From Vespa crabro (Eukaryota > Arthropoda > Insecta > Hymenoptera > Vespidae), in the NCBI RefSeq assembly GCF_910589235.1, contig NW_025813595.1, positions 2,232,001 to 2,296,000 on the forward strand: a DNA stretch of 64,000 nt, written 5' to 3'. Position 1 is the stretch's first letter; every line of letters begins with the position of its first letter. The notes under the pieces are model-generated. The model was not told the DNA's origin and did no database searches. It worked only from the letters and a program-made list of their open reading frames with translations. Positions 28,181 to 41,870 of the stretch are shown piece after piece. A program made the translations under genes and the position numbers.

Positions 28181-29380
28181 ACAATATTCACCTTAATACT
28201 GATAACAATATTAACAATAATATCGATACTAACGATTGTAATGATAATAATATTAACAATAATATCAATAAATACAATCATACCGATAATTATAATAATA
28301 GTAATATCGATAATAAGGATAATTAAGAAAAAAACGGTAATAGCGAATATAACGATAATAACAGTAATAATTATAACAATATTGACGATAATAACCATAA
28401 TAACGATAATAACGATAATAACGATTATACGTATTATTATAATAAAGATAATAACGATAATGGCAATAATAATAATAACGATAATGACAATAATAACGAT
28501 AATAATGATAGTAACTATAATAACGATGATAACAATAATAACGATAACAATAATAACAATAATACAGATAATAACTATAATAAATATTATAATATAGTAA
28601 TAATAAAGATTATAACAATAATAACGATTATAATGATAATAACGAATATAATCTTAATAATATTAACAATAATAACGATAATAACGATAATTATATTAAT
28701 AGAAGTAATAATAAGAATATTAACAATGTTTTCAATAATAATGATAATAACGATAATAATAGTGGTAACAATTGAAGTAATAAAAATTATAATGATAATA
28801 ACGATAATAAGGATAATAATAATAATAATATCAACGATAATATCCATAATAATAATAACAATATTAAAGATAATATCGATAATAATAATAATTATGATAA
28901 TAACAGTAAAATCGACAGTAAAGAAAACAACCTTAATAATAATAACGATTATAATGATAATAACGAAAATAACGATAATAACGATTATAATAATAACGCT
29001 AATAACGATAATAATGATAATAATATTATTAATAATTACGATAAAAACGATTATAATGGAAATAACAATAATAACAATATCGATAATAACGAAAATAACG
29101 GTAATAACGATAATAATAATAGTAGTAATAGTAGTAATAATAAAAATGATAATTACGATAATAACGATAATAAAAATAGATATAATAATATTATGACAAT
29201 ATTAACGATAAAAAAGATAATTACTATATCCATAATAACGATAATAAAGACATTAATAATAACAGTAATAAAATTGGTAATAACTATAATAAAGATAATA
29301 AACATGACGACGACAATGAAGATAATAATAATTACGATAATGACGATAATATTGATAATAATAATAATAATAACGACGTT
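28181..29380 (+). repeat. V block copy 1 and flanking unassigned array
   Basis: GATTATACG (28423), GATAGTAACTATAATAACGA (28507) and AATAGAAGTAATAATA (28699), then AACAATGTTTTC, are shared with 59207, 59268 and 59450. The offset changes only from 30784 to 30751. The rest (28181-28400 and 28780-29380) is ordinary triplet field, with CATGACGACGACAATG at 29303 as a departure. Confidence 0.75.
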
Positions 29381-30060
29381 AATAATAAGTATAATAAATT
29401 TATTAACGATATGGTATTAACGATAAAGATGATAATAGTAGTAATATTAATAACGATAATAACGATAATAACGATAATAGCGGCAATAAAAATTATAATA
29501 ATAAAGATAATAACGATATTTTCGAAATTAATGATGAAAGTTATAAGAATAATAATGATAAGAACAATAACATCGATAATAACTATAATAAACCTAATAA
29601 CATTAAAGATAATGCGACCTTAATAATAACAAAAATAATAACGATAATAACGATAACAACAATAATAACAATAATAACTATATTAACGATATCATTAATA
29701 ACGAAAACAACGTTAATTTCGATATTAATAAATGCAATAAAAAAAATAATAACGATAACAATAATAATATTGTCGACATTAATAAATATAATAAAGATAA
29801 TATAGAAATGGTATTAACGATTGAAACGACAATAGTAGTGATAGTAATAACGATAATAAAGATAATAACAACAACAATAATAATAATAATAAAGATAGTA
29901 CAGAAATTATCGAAAATAACGTTAATAACGATCATAATAATAACAATAATAATGATAATAACGATAATAGCTATTATAACGATAATAAAGACAGTAATAA
30001 TAATAATAATAATAGTAATATTAACTATTACAACTGAAATAATGATAATAATAATAATGT
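29381..30060 (+). repeat. U unit tandem pair near 29.4-29.8 kb
   Basis: Junctions ATGGTATTAACG at 29411 and 29808, 397 bp apart. Internal marker AACTATATTAACGATATC near 29677. The upstream words AATAAGTATAATAAATTTAT and AATAAATATAATAAAG lie in the expected place just before each junction. Confidence 0.85.
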
Positions 30061-30850
30061 AATAATAACAAATATAACAATAATAACGCTAATAAAGATA
30101 ATAACGTTAATATCGACAGTAATAATGACAATATTAACTATAATAACACTTATAATAATAATAATAATAATAACGATAATAATGGTAATAATAATGATAA
30201 TTCTAATAATTTTAACAAAAATAATCACCCCAATAATAACAATAATAACGTTTATGACAAGAATAATATTAATAATAATAATGATAATAATGATAATAAC
30301 GATATAATCGATAATAATAAATACAACAATAACGATAAAAACAATAAAAATGGTAATAATAATAATAATTATAACGATATTAACGATAATATCGATAATA
30401 ATAATATTAACAAGAGCGATAATAACGTGAATAGTAATAACAATAAATACGATAATAATGATAATAATGAGAATAACTACAATAATTATATTAAATAATA
30501 CACTAATACGGATAATAACAATAACAAATAATAACAATAATTACGATTATTACGATAATAACGATTATAATAAGAATAATAATAATATCGATAATAAGGT
30601 TAATTACGAAAATAACGGTAAAAATGGTAATAACTATAATAACGACAATAATAATAATAATAATAACGATAATAAATGTAATAACGCTAATAATAATAAC
30701 AACAATAAAGATAATAACGATATTAACAATAATAACGATAATAATGTTAATAATAATAATAAAGATAATGAAAATAATAATTATAACAATAATAACAATA
30801 ATAAAGATAATAACGTAATAACGATAGTAATAATAAGATTTATGAAGATA
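30061..30850 (+). repeat. Q/K unit, copy 1
   Basis: A CACCCCAATAATAAC word (30227) with TATGACAAGAATAATATT downstream, AAGAGCGATAATAACGTG (30412), and the K anchor AAGGTTAATTACGAAAATAA (30596). The same three-step order is at 54774, about 54905 and 55160. The CCCC run is one of only two obvious ones in the window. Confidence 0.8.
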
Positions 30851-31910
30851 TTAGCAATAATATTGATAATAACGATAATAATAGTATTATTAACAATAAT
30901 AACAATAATAATAATTATAGCGGTAATTACAATAATCACGATAATGACGATAATAATAATAACACTAATAACAATAATATCGACAATATCTATAATTACG
31001 ATAATAATAATAACTATTATAGCGATAATAACGATAAGAATGATAATAATATTAATAATAATAACAATGACAACGATTATAACGCTAATAATGATTAGTT
31101 TATACCAAAAATAAGGATAATAATAAAAAGAACGATAATTATAATAACAATAATAACAATTATAATGGTAATAAAAAAAAATAATAATAATAAGAACTAT
31201 AAGAACGATAATATAGATAATAATAATCGTAGTAATAACAATACTAGCAATAATAACGATAATAACGATAACAATATTAACGATAAAAACGTTAGTTCTA
31301 ACAATAGTAATAACAATAATAACGATAATAAAGATAACAATAATAATCAATAACGATAATGACGATAATAACGTTAATAATAATAATAACTATAATAATA
31401 ATGACTATAAAAACGATAAAAACCATAATAACGAAAATAACGATGATAGCGAGAATAATAATAATAATAATAATATTAACGAAAATAGCGATAATAACGT
31501 TAAGAACGATATAAATAGTAGTAAAAATAAAGGTAATAACGATAATAAGGATAATAAATTAAAGTAAATAACGATAATAAAGACAATAATATTAATAATA
31601 ATAACGATAATAATGAAAATAGCGAAAATAATTATATCGAAAATAACGGCAATAATAATAATAATAATAACGTTGATAAGGAAAATAACGATAACATCGG
31701 TAATAAAAATAACAAAAATATAGATAATAACGATAATAACGATAATAACGATATTTAATATAATAATTATTACGATAATATCGATAATAATAATAACGAT
31801 AATAACGATAATATCGTTAATGATAATAATAAAATTAACAATAATATCGATAATAATAATAATAATATTAATAACAATAATTACGATAATAACGAAAATA
31901 ACGATATAAA
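30851..31910. repeat. Unassigned degenerate triplet array
   Basis: Triplet field with TTAGTTTATACCAAAAATAA near 31095 and AATCGTAGTAATAAC near 31227. No ordered partner was recognised. No gene signal. Confidence 0.55.
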
Positions 31911-32339
31911 TAAGAAAACTACTGTAACAATAATAACGATTATAACGATAATAATATAAACCATAATGAAGGTATAATAGTAATATTAACGATAATTACG
32001 AAAAATACGATAATAACGGTATTGATAATAACGATAATAACGTTAATAACGTTAATAATAATGGTACTACTAACAATAATAATAACATTAACGATAATAA
32101 CGATAATGACGATAATATTAATAACGATAATTGCTACAATAACAATAATAATAATTATTATTATTACGATAAAGTCGATAATAACGATAATAACGATAAT
32201 AATAATAATTATTATTACGATAAACAACATAATAACGATAATAATTATAGTAAATATAATAATTATTATGATAAACACGATAATAATGATATTAGTAATA
32301 TTAATAATAAAGATAATTACGATAATAACGATAATAATA
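31911..32339 (+). repeat. B block, partial copy 3
   Basis: AAAACTACTGTAACAATAAT (31914), AACCATAATGAAGG (31957), ATTGATAATAACG (32020) and ATAATGGTACTACTAAC (32056) match the first 500 bp of B copy 1. Words after about 32300 belong to N instead. Confidence 0.8.
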
Positions 32340-32849
32340 ATAACAATAATAACGATAATAACGATATTCACGATAATAATAATTACAATTATAACGATAA
32401 AATCGACAATAATGATAAAAAGGAAAATAATTATAATAATAATTATAATAAAGACGATAAAAATGATAATAATACTTACAATAATAGTGATAATAACAAT
32501 AATAACGATATTAACTATAATAAAATTAATAACTATATTTTCGTTAACAACGATAATGATATTAGTAATAATAGCGATAATAACGATAATTACGTTAATA
32601 ATAATAATAACATTAATAACGATATAAACGATGATAACGATAATAATAATAACGGTAATGACAATAATAATAATAATAGTAATAACGATAATAATTATAA
32701 TAACGTTAGCAATAATAACAATATGACCGGCAACATTAATAATAATAATAATATCGATAATAGCAAAAATAATAATTGCAATAACATTAGTAACCATTAT
32801 AACGAAAATAACGATAATGACGATGACAACAATAAAAGCAATAAAAACA
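32340..32849 (+). repeat. N unit, copy 1
   Basis: ATATTCACGATAATAATAAT (32363), AAAAAGGAAAATAATTATAA (32417), AATACTTACAATAATAG (32470) and AAAATTAATAACTATATTT (32522) match 48370, 48467, 48516 and 48566. The offset is 16044 at the last word. Part of it also resembles D copy 1 near 12850. AATATGACCGGCAACATT (32720) is a local oddity with CCGGC. Confidence 0.75.
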
Positions 32850-33419
32850 ATAACGATATTAACGATAATATTGACAATATTAAAGATAATAATGATAATA
32901 ATTTTAAAACGATAATAATTATCATAATAATAATAGTAATTACGATAATAACGATAAAAAAATTAAAATAATAACGATAATATAGATAATAATAATAAAA
33001 TTAATAACGTTAACAACGATGATTACAATAATAACGGTAATAATAATAAAATTAATAACGCTAATAACGATAAAAAAGATAATAATATTATCAATAATAC
33101 CGATAATATCGATTATAATGGAAATAATAATAATAACAATATTGATAATAACGATAATAACGGTAATAACGATGATAATAATTGTAATGATAATAGTAAC
33201 AATAATAATGATTATTACGATAATAACGATAAAAATAATAGTCATAATAACATGATTACAATAATAACGATAAAAACAATAATAACGATATCCATAATAA
33301 CGATAATAAAGAGAAAATTAATAACAATAATAATATTGATAATAACTATAGTAACGATAATAAACGTAATGACGGCAATAACGATAATAATAATTACGAT
33401 AATAACGATAATATCGATA
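32850..33419 (+). repeat. H block, 3' partial copy 4
   Basis: ATATTGACAATATTAAAGAT (32867) and ACGATAATAATTATCATAAT (32909), then AATATCGATTATAATGG and AACGATATCCATAATAACG (33285), follow H order. A single U junction follows at 33479, as after the other H copies. Confidence 0.75.
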
Positions 33420-33560
33420 ATAACGCTAATAATAATAATAATAACGGCATTAATAAATATAATAAATATAATAAAGAAATGGTATTAACGAAAACATCGA
33501 CAATAGTAGTAATAGTAGTAACGATAATAACGATAATAACGACAATAAAATTATTAATAA
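33420..33560 (+). repeat. Solitary U junction
   Basis: AATATAATAAAGAAATGG leads to ATGGTATTAACG at 33479, followed by GACAATAGTAGTAATAG. No second junction was found 360-400 bp downstream, so this U copy is single or its partner is degraded (a possible remnant AGAAACGGTAAAAACG stands at 33849). Confidence 0.75.
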
Positions 33561-34380
33561 TAAAGAAAATACAATATTATAGCAAATAACGATAATAACG
33601 ATAATAAAGATAATAATACTAATGATATTAACGATAATAGTAATAATTATAATAACGATAAGAACGATAATAAAGATAATAGTATTAATAATAACAATAA
33701 CTAAAATAAGGATAATCACGATTATAATAATAATAATAATAACAAAAATAAGGATAATTACGATAACACCGAAAATAATAATAACAATAATAGCGATAAT
33801 AACGATTTTAACGATAATAAGGGTAATATTAAAAATTAAAATATCTATAGAAACGGTAAAAACGATAATAACGAAAATAACGATGTTAATGATAATATCG
33901 ATAATAATAAAAATAATAATAATAATAATGATCGTAACGATAATAAAGATAATAATAGCAGTAATCGTAGCAAAAATCATAGCAATAACTATAATAACGA
34001 TAATATCGATAATAATAACAATGACAAAGTTAATAGAAATGATAATAATAGAGATAATAACGATAATTACATTAATAATAATAACAATAATAAAGATAAT
34101 ACCGATATTGACATTAATAACAATAATACTAATAGCAACAATAACGATAATTAAGAAAATAAAAATTATAATTAAGACGATACTAAGGATAAGAACGATG
34201 TCATCAAAAATATTACTAAGAAAAATAGAAATAATATCGATTATAATAATAAAAATATTAATAATTATATAGATAATTATAATAATAATATTAACAATTA
34301 TAAAAGTAATAACAATATTAACGATAATAAGGATAATAAAAATGACGATATTTACGAATATAACGATAAAAGAAATATTA
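33561..34380. repeat. Unassigned degenerate triplet array
   Basis: Ordinary texture with AACACCGAAAATAATAATAA near 33765 and GATCGTAACG near 33930. TTAAGACGATACTAAGG near 34173 departs from the grammar. No partner recognised. Confidence 0.5.
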
Positions 34381-34584
34381 ATAATACCAATAATATGGAG
34401 AATAAAGATATCGTCGATAATAATAATAACAATTATAAAGATAATATAGATATTAATATTATCAATATTTACGATAATAAGGATAATACCAATAATATGG
34501 AGAATAAAGATATCGTCGATAATAATAATAACAATTAAAAAGATAATATAGATATTAATATTATCAATATTTACGATAATAAGG
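34381..34584 (+). repeat. 102 bp tandem duplication, two copies, one mismatch
   Basis: Copy 1 is 34381-34482 and copy 2 is 34483-34584. Both read ATAATACCAATAATATGGAG at the start and GATAATAAGG at the end. The only difference I see is T against A at the AATTA(T/A)AAAG position, base 56 of the unit. 102 is 34 triplets, so triplet phase is kept. This is far more similar than any other tandem pair here, so it is probably recent. Confidence 0.95.
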
Positions 34585-35400
34585 ATATTTTTAATAATAA
34601 TAATAACGATAATAACGGTTATAACGATAAAAATATTAACGATAATAACGATATTAACGATAATGACGATAATAGCAATAACAACGTTAATAATTTTAGT
34701 AATTATAACAATAATATTATTACTAACGATAATAACGATATTAAAGATTCTAATAATAACGATAATAACGTTGATATCTATAATAATAATAACAATATTA
34801 ACGATAATATCGATAATAATATAAACGATAATAACAATAATAGTAAAAATAATACTATCTATTATAACAATAATAATGATAATAATAATAATAATAATAA
34901 CAATAATTACGATAATAAAGAAATTAACGAAAATAATAATGATGATAATTACGATAATAGTAATAATAATAATAACGATTATAACGATATTATCGATTAT
35001 AATAAGATTTATAATTAAGATAATAATGATAAGAACGATATTAATAATAACAACAAAATTATAATAAGGATAATAATGATAATAACGATAATAAAAAAAT
35101 AATAATATTAATGAGAAGAATAACGATGATACCGATAATAATGGTAATAATAATAATAAATATAAAGATAATATCGTTAATAAGGATAGTAATAATAATA
35201 GTAATATTAATGACTATAATAATGATAACAATAATAACGATAAGGAGAAAAATAACGATAAAATTTATAACAATAAAATCGGTAACAACGATATTAACGG
35301 TAATATTAATAATAATAATATCGATTATATGGATAATAAAGATAAGAACGATTATAATAATAACAATAATAACAATAATACCTATAATAACGATAGTAAT
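34585..35400. repeat. Unassigned degenerate triplet array
   Basis: Triplet field. AACAATAATTACGATAATAA near 34899 and ATGATACCGATAATAATGG near 35127 are mildly distinctive. No partner recognised. Confidence 0.5.
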
Positions 35401-35475
35401 AATAATATATATATTGATATATATAGTAATATTGGATAAATATATAGATAGTGTTTATAAGGATGATATTAAATA
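35401..35475. other. Non-triplet AT patch
   Basis: About 75 bases that break the window's grammar: alternating TA stretches, an ATATTGG word (35430), then a GATAGTGTTTATAAGGATG-like stretch (from 35447). Triplets of the AAT/AAC/GAT class, which dominate elsewhere, are almost absent. CG is absent from the patch. It could be a remnant of inserted or ancestral sequence, or a local TA-slippage product. No gene or known motif is visible. Confidence 0.7.
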
Positions 35476-36699
35476 AAAACGATAATAAAGAAAATAACGA
35501 TAATAACGATAATAACGACAATAATAATAATAATAATAATAAAACGATAATAAAGACAATTTCGATTATAATAATAGCGATAATAACACAATAGTTATAA
35601 TAATAATAACGATAATAACGATAATATCGATTAAGGTAATAACAATAAAATCGATAATAAAGATAATAATAACAATAATAACAATAATGACGAAAATAAC
35701 GTCAATAAAAATTATATTATGTACGATAATAACGATAACTACAAAAAGACGATAATAGTAATATTAATAATAATGAAAACAAGGATAATAACGATAACAA
35801 CTATTATAATAATAATTATAATAATAAAGATATTAAAGATATGAACGATATTAACAATAATAACAATAATAAAGATAATTATAATACGATATTAAAGATT
35901 ACAGTAATAATAATAATATTGATAGTAATAAAAATTACGATAATGGTGAAAATAATAATAATAATAATAAAAATAATAAAGATATTAACGATAACAACTA
36001 TATTAATGATAATAAAATAATAATTACAATAATAATAACAATCATAACGTAAATATCAATAATAATGAAAACTATAATAATGATAATAAAGTTAATAACT
36101 TTAATATTAATAATAATTATAATGATAAAAACGATAAAAACAATATTAATAATAATAACGAAAATAAGGATAATCACGATGACAACGATAATAATAATAA
36201 CAATAATAATGATAATACGTTAATAATCGTAGTATTAATAACAATAATAACGATAAGAACTATATTTACGGTAAAAGTAGTAACGATAATAACGTTAATA
36301 TCGATAATAATAATAACAACATTAACGATAATAACAATAATAATAATACGATAATAACGACAATACCAATAATAATAAAAACGTTAACAACGATAATAAT
36401 AATATAAAAATAATATCGATATCTACTATCATTCCTATAATTATAATAATAGTAATATGATAATGTAGTAAAAACGATAATGTCGATAATAACGATAATA
36501 CTAATAACCATAATAACGATAATAATAATAATAAGAATGACGATAATAACGATAATAACGATAATAGCGATTGTAATGACAATAAAGACAATAATAAGAA
36601 TAATAATAATAATAATAACGGTAATAATAATAATATTAATAACGATAATTACATTAACAATGATAATAGTAATAATGACGTTAATAGTAATAATCGTAA
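35476..36699. repeat. Unassigned degenerate triplet array
   Basis: Triplet field. It contains two small departures: TATTATGTACGATAATAACG (35714) and ATATCTACTATCATTCC (36419). GTAATATGATAATGTAG follows at 36452. No ordered partner recognised. Confidence 0.5.
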
Positions 36700-37240
36700 T
36701 AAAGATATTAGCGATAATATGAACAATAATAATAATAATAATAACCATAATAATGATAATAAAAATAATAACTATAATAACGATAATAACAATGAAAATA
36801 ATAGTAATAATAGATATATTAATGTTAGTAAGGATAATAAAGATTATAATATTATTAATAATGACGATAAATACGATACTAGCGAAAATAATATTAATAA
36901 TATTAACGTTAATAGGTATAATTACTATATAAAAGTTAATAGTAATAGCAATAATAATAATAATGATAATAACGATAATAATAATAGCAATAATAACGAT
37001 TTTTAATGTTAAGAATGATAATAATAATAACATTTATAACCATTATAACATTATCAACGATAATAATAATAATGACGTTAATAATAATAATCATAATAAA
37101 GATATTAACAATAATTTCAACAATAATAATTCTAAAAATAATAATAATAATAATAGTAACCATAAGAACGATAATATCGATAATAACGATTATAATAATA
37201 ACGATAGTAACGATAATATTGATAATAACGATAATAACTA
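36700..37240 (+). repeat. P block, copy 2
   Basis: AAGATATTAGCGATAATATG (36703), CAATGAAAATAATAGTAAT (36790), TTAATGTTAAGAATG (37004), ACCATTATAACATTATCAAC (37040) and TAGTAACCATAAGAACG (37154) match 48801, 48870, 49111, 49140 and 49257 in P copy 3. Confidence 0.8.
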
Positions 37241-37839
37241 TAATAATGATAATATTAATAATTATTATAACGATAATAACGATAATATATAGTAATATTA
37301 ATAAGAGCGATAGTAACGTTAATAGTAATAACTATAAATTAGATAATATTGATATTAATGACAATAACTATAATAATAATAATAAATATAAAAATAATAT
37401 CTATAATAACAATAACAATAATAACAATAATAACGATTATTACGATAATAAGGATAGTAATATTAACTATAATAATGATAATAAAGATAATAACGGCAAT
37501 AATAAATATTATAATAATATCGATAATAAGGTTAATTACGAAAATAACGGTAATAAGGATAATAACAATAATAACGACTATAATAACAATAATAAAAATG
37601 ATACTAACGAAAATAACAACAATAGCGATTATAATAAAAACAACAATAAAGATAAAAACGATATTAACAATAATAACGATAATAATAATAACAATAATAC
37701 GATAATAACGATAATAATAATAACAATTATAACGATAATAACGATAATAGCGAAAACACCGATAATAATAATAATAATACCGATAATAAAGATAATAAAG
37801 GTAATAATAGTAATAACAGTAATAATAGTAATAATAGCA

Positions 37840-38193
37840 ATAATAACGATAATAACGATAATGACGATTATAATAATAATGACAATAACGGTAATAGTGA
37901 TTAAAACGATAATAACGATATTAACATAATAAAAATAAAGATAATATCGAGAATAAGGGTAATAATAATAAAATTGATAACGATAAAAAAGACAAATAAT
38001 GATAAATGTAATAACATTAATAACAATAATAACAATAATTACAATAATAATAATAATGCCAATAACGGTAATAGTAATTAAAACGATAATAACAATATTA
38101 ACATAATAAAAATAAAGATAATATCGAAAATAAGAGTAATAATAATAGAATTAATAACGATAAAAACGACAAATAATGATAAATGTAAGAACA
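37840..38193 (+). repeat. 177 bp tandem duplication
   Basis: Two copies with a 177 bp (59 triplet) period. AATAACGGTAATAGTGATTA at 37884 repeats as AATAACGGTAATAGTAATTA at 38061. ACATAATAAAAATAAAGATA and AAATAATGATAAATGTAA also repeat at the same spacing. The copies differ at a scatter of positions, so it is older than the 102 bp pair. It is inside J/L copy 1, and I do not see it doubled in copy 2. Confidence 0.9.
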
Positions 38194-41100
38194 ATTATAA
38201 TGATAATAACGACAATAATCATAATAACGATAATAAGCAAAAGAACAACAGTAGTAACGATAATTACGATAATAATGGTATTAATAATAGTAACAATATC
38301 ATTAATAACAATAATAAAGATAATAACGGTATTAATGATAGTAAAGATAATATAAATAATAATATCAACAATTATAACGATAAGGACGTAAATAATAATA
38401 ACGGTAATAACGATTATATCGATACTAACGATAATAACCATAATATTAAGAATTATAATGATAATAACAATAATAACTAAAATAACGATAATAACAAAGA
38501 TAATAATAATAATAGCGATAAGAAAGAAAATAACGATACAAAAAATAATAATACTGATAATGAAGATAATAATAATAATAATAACAACAATAATTATGTT
38601 AATATCGATAATAATAATAAAAATAATAAAGATAAAAGCGATAATAACGGTAATAATAATAACAATATTAAAGTGAAGGACGATATTAATGAAAATAATA
38701 ATATTATTCTTAACGATGATAACGATAATAACGGAAATAGAAATGGAAATAATGACAATAATAACACAAATATTGATAATAACTATAATATCGATAAAAT
38801 GTTAACGTTAATAACGACAAAACATATAATAATAACGATAATAATAATAGTAATAACAACGATAATAACAATAATGACGTTAATAGCGGTAATAATAATA
38901 ATAATAATATAAATAAAATCGACAATAAGGATACTTACGATAGCAATAGTAGTAATAAAAGCACTAATGTCAATTATAACGTTAATAATGATAATAATGG
39001 AAATAAAAACAATAATATCAACAATAATAAAGGTAATTACCTAAATAAAAACAACGGTAATAACGTTCATAACAAAAAAAACCGTAATAGCGACAATATT
39101 AATATCAACAATAACTTTAATAATAAAAATAACGATAATAACTGTAATAATAAAAGTAATAATAATAATAACAATAATTAAAGATAATGACAATAATAGC
39201 AATAATACTGATAATAAAGATATAAATAAAATAATAATAATAATAACAATAATAACGCTAATAATGATAATAATAAAAATAAAAATAATAATATCAAGAA
39301 TAACAATAGTAAGGATGATAATAATAATAATAATATTAATAATAATAAAAATAATGATAGTAATGATAATAACGAAAATAATAGTTGTAATAATAACACT
39401 AATCAAAATAATAAAGGTAATAACGATACTAATAATAATAATATTTACAATAATAACGATAATTTCGATAATAATATTTTTAACAATAATTACGATAATG
39501 AGGATAGTCACAATAATAACGATAATAATGACGATAATATCGATAGTAACAATAATAATGATTATAAAGAAATCAATTATAAAAAAAAATAATGATAATA
39601 TCCATAATATCGGTATTAATAATTAATTATATCTATAGTAACAATAATAACGATAATATCGATTATAATGATAAGAAAGATAATATTAATAACATTAATA
39701 AAGATAATAACGATATTAACGATAATAATAATAACAATAATAACGATAATATAGATAATACTCATAACAATATTAAAGATAACATCGTTAATAATAGTAA
39801 TAATGGTAATAATAATAACTATAATAACGATAATAACGATAAGAATAATAACGATAAAAACGAGAATAGTAATAATAATAATAATAATATTTACGATATT
39901 ATAGGTAAAAATAATAATAATACTAACAATAAATACGATAATAAAGAAAATAACGATAGTAACAAGGACGATAATAACGATAATAGTAATTACAAAAATA
40001 TATATAGTAACAGTAATAATGATAATTACGACAATAGTAATAATAATAATAACGATAATAACGATATTGTCGATAATAATAATAATTAAATATATAATAA
40101 AAATATTAATGATAATAACGATAATAGTGATAATATCGATAATAATAATAAAAATTGCAATAATAACGATAATTACAATAATAATAAAAACAAATAATTA
40201 CGGTGAGAACGATAATGAGAATAATAATAAGACCAATATAATTATATTACAATAACAACGTATAATAATAATAACGATATTAACAGAAAAAAACATAATA
40301 ATAACAATTATAAAGATACTAACGATTATAATGATAGTAACGGTAATAATAATATTAATATCAATAATAAAGATAAAAACGATATGAACAATAATAATAT
40401 TAACAATAATATCGATAACAACGATAATAACGATAATTATAATATTTATTTTTCTATAATATGGATTATAACGAAAGAACGACAATTATAGTAACAATAA
40501 AATCAATAATAATGATAATAATGATAGTAATAATATTAATAAGACCGATAATAATAATAATATAGATAATAATAGGAATAAAAATAAAAATAACAAAAAT
40601 AACGATATTAACGATAACTATAATAACTATAATTACGATAATAACAATAGTAATAATAACAATAATATCGAAAACTACGATAAAAACGATATTATTAGTA
40701 ATAAAAGTAAAGATAATATCGGTAAAGTGGATAATAATAATAATATTATATTCGATAATAACGATAATAAAAATAATAATCATAATAATAACGATAATAT
40801 CGCTAATAGTAACAACTATAAATTCGATAATAATGATATTAATGAAAATAACTAAAATAATAATTGTGTATATAACAATAATAACGATAATAACAAAGTT
40901 TTTATAACATCAATAACGATAATTACGATGATAACGATAGTAATAATTACAATAATGACGATAACAAAGATGAAAATGATAATAATAATAATAAAAATAT
41001 TATCGTTAATAAGGTTAATTACGAAAATAACGGTAATAAAGATAATAAGAATAATAACGGCAATAATGACAATAATAATAAGGATACGAACGATAATAAC

Positions 41101-41273
41101 GATAATAATAAATATAATAATAATGATAATAACGTTATTATCGATAATAACGACAGTAATAATTACAATAAAAACGATAACCTATAATAACAATATTAAA
41201 AAATAATAATAATAAGAATAACAACGATAATATAGAAATAACGATAATAATAATAACTATAACAATAATAACG

Positions 41274-41317
<44 letters not shown>
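41274..41317 (+). repeat. Pure AAT run
   Basis: About 44 bp of uninterrupted ATA/AAT triplets. In J/L copy 2 the matching place (near 58334) reads AATAATAATAATAATAATTA and is shorter, so this tract changed length after the duplication. Confidence 0.85.
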
Positions 41318-41318
<1 letters not shown>

Positions 41319-41870
41319 TTATGGATAATAACGATAATTACGATCATAATAATAGTATTAATAACGATGATAAGGATAATAACGGTAACATCGATAATAG
41401 TAATATCAATAATATCGATAATAACTATAATAACGATAAGAATGAAATAATAATAATGATAATAGTGATAACAAATATAATAACGATAGTAATAATGACA
41501 AATATATCGATAATAACTGTAATGATAATAACAATAATAACGACAATTACGATAACATCGATAATAATAATAACATTATTAACGTTCATAACGATAACAG
41601 TAATAATAATAATAACATGTATAACGATAATAACGATAATAATAATACTAACAGTTACAATAATAACGATAATAACTATAACAACGATGATAATAATAAC
41701 GATAGTAATTTTAATAACGATAATAACGAGACTAACGAAAATAACGATAATAAAAATAATAAGAATAAAAATAAATACGATAATAACAATAATTATTAGA
41801 ACAAAAACAACGATATTAAGGATAATAACGATAATGATAATAACAATAATATCGATAAGAATATAAGGAT

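Larger units (their letters stand above)
37241..41870 (+). repeat. J/L block, copy 1
   Basis: Long duplicated segment. Shared with copy 2: AAGAGCGATAGTAACG (37303), K anchor (37528), AATGGTATTAATAATAG (38275), GAAGGACGATATTAATG (38675), AATAGTTGTAATAATAAC (39380), GTAAAGTGGATAATAATAA (40723), a second K anchor (41011), GTTCATAACGATAAC (41584) and AACATGTATAACG (41614). The offset to copy 2 falls from 17632 to 17278 to 17057 and is stable at about 17056 over the last 900 bp. Confidence 0.9.

Noticed and set aside
29411..29623. Recurrent short frames starting Met-Val-Leu-Thr at U junctions
   Set aside because: The shared start is due to the conserved ATGGTATTAACG word. Downstream residues vary with repeat content, and some copies lack the ATG (22025) or change it, so it is a DNA-level repeat, not a gene family.
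32720..32740. CCGGC-containing word as a regulatory site
   Set aside because: Single occurrence, with no repeat, dyad or promoter context to support it.
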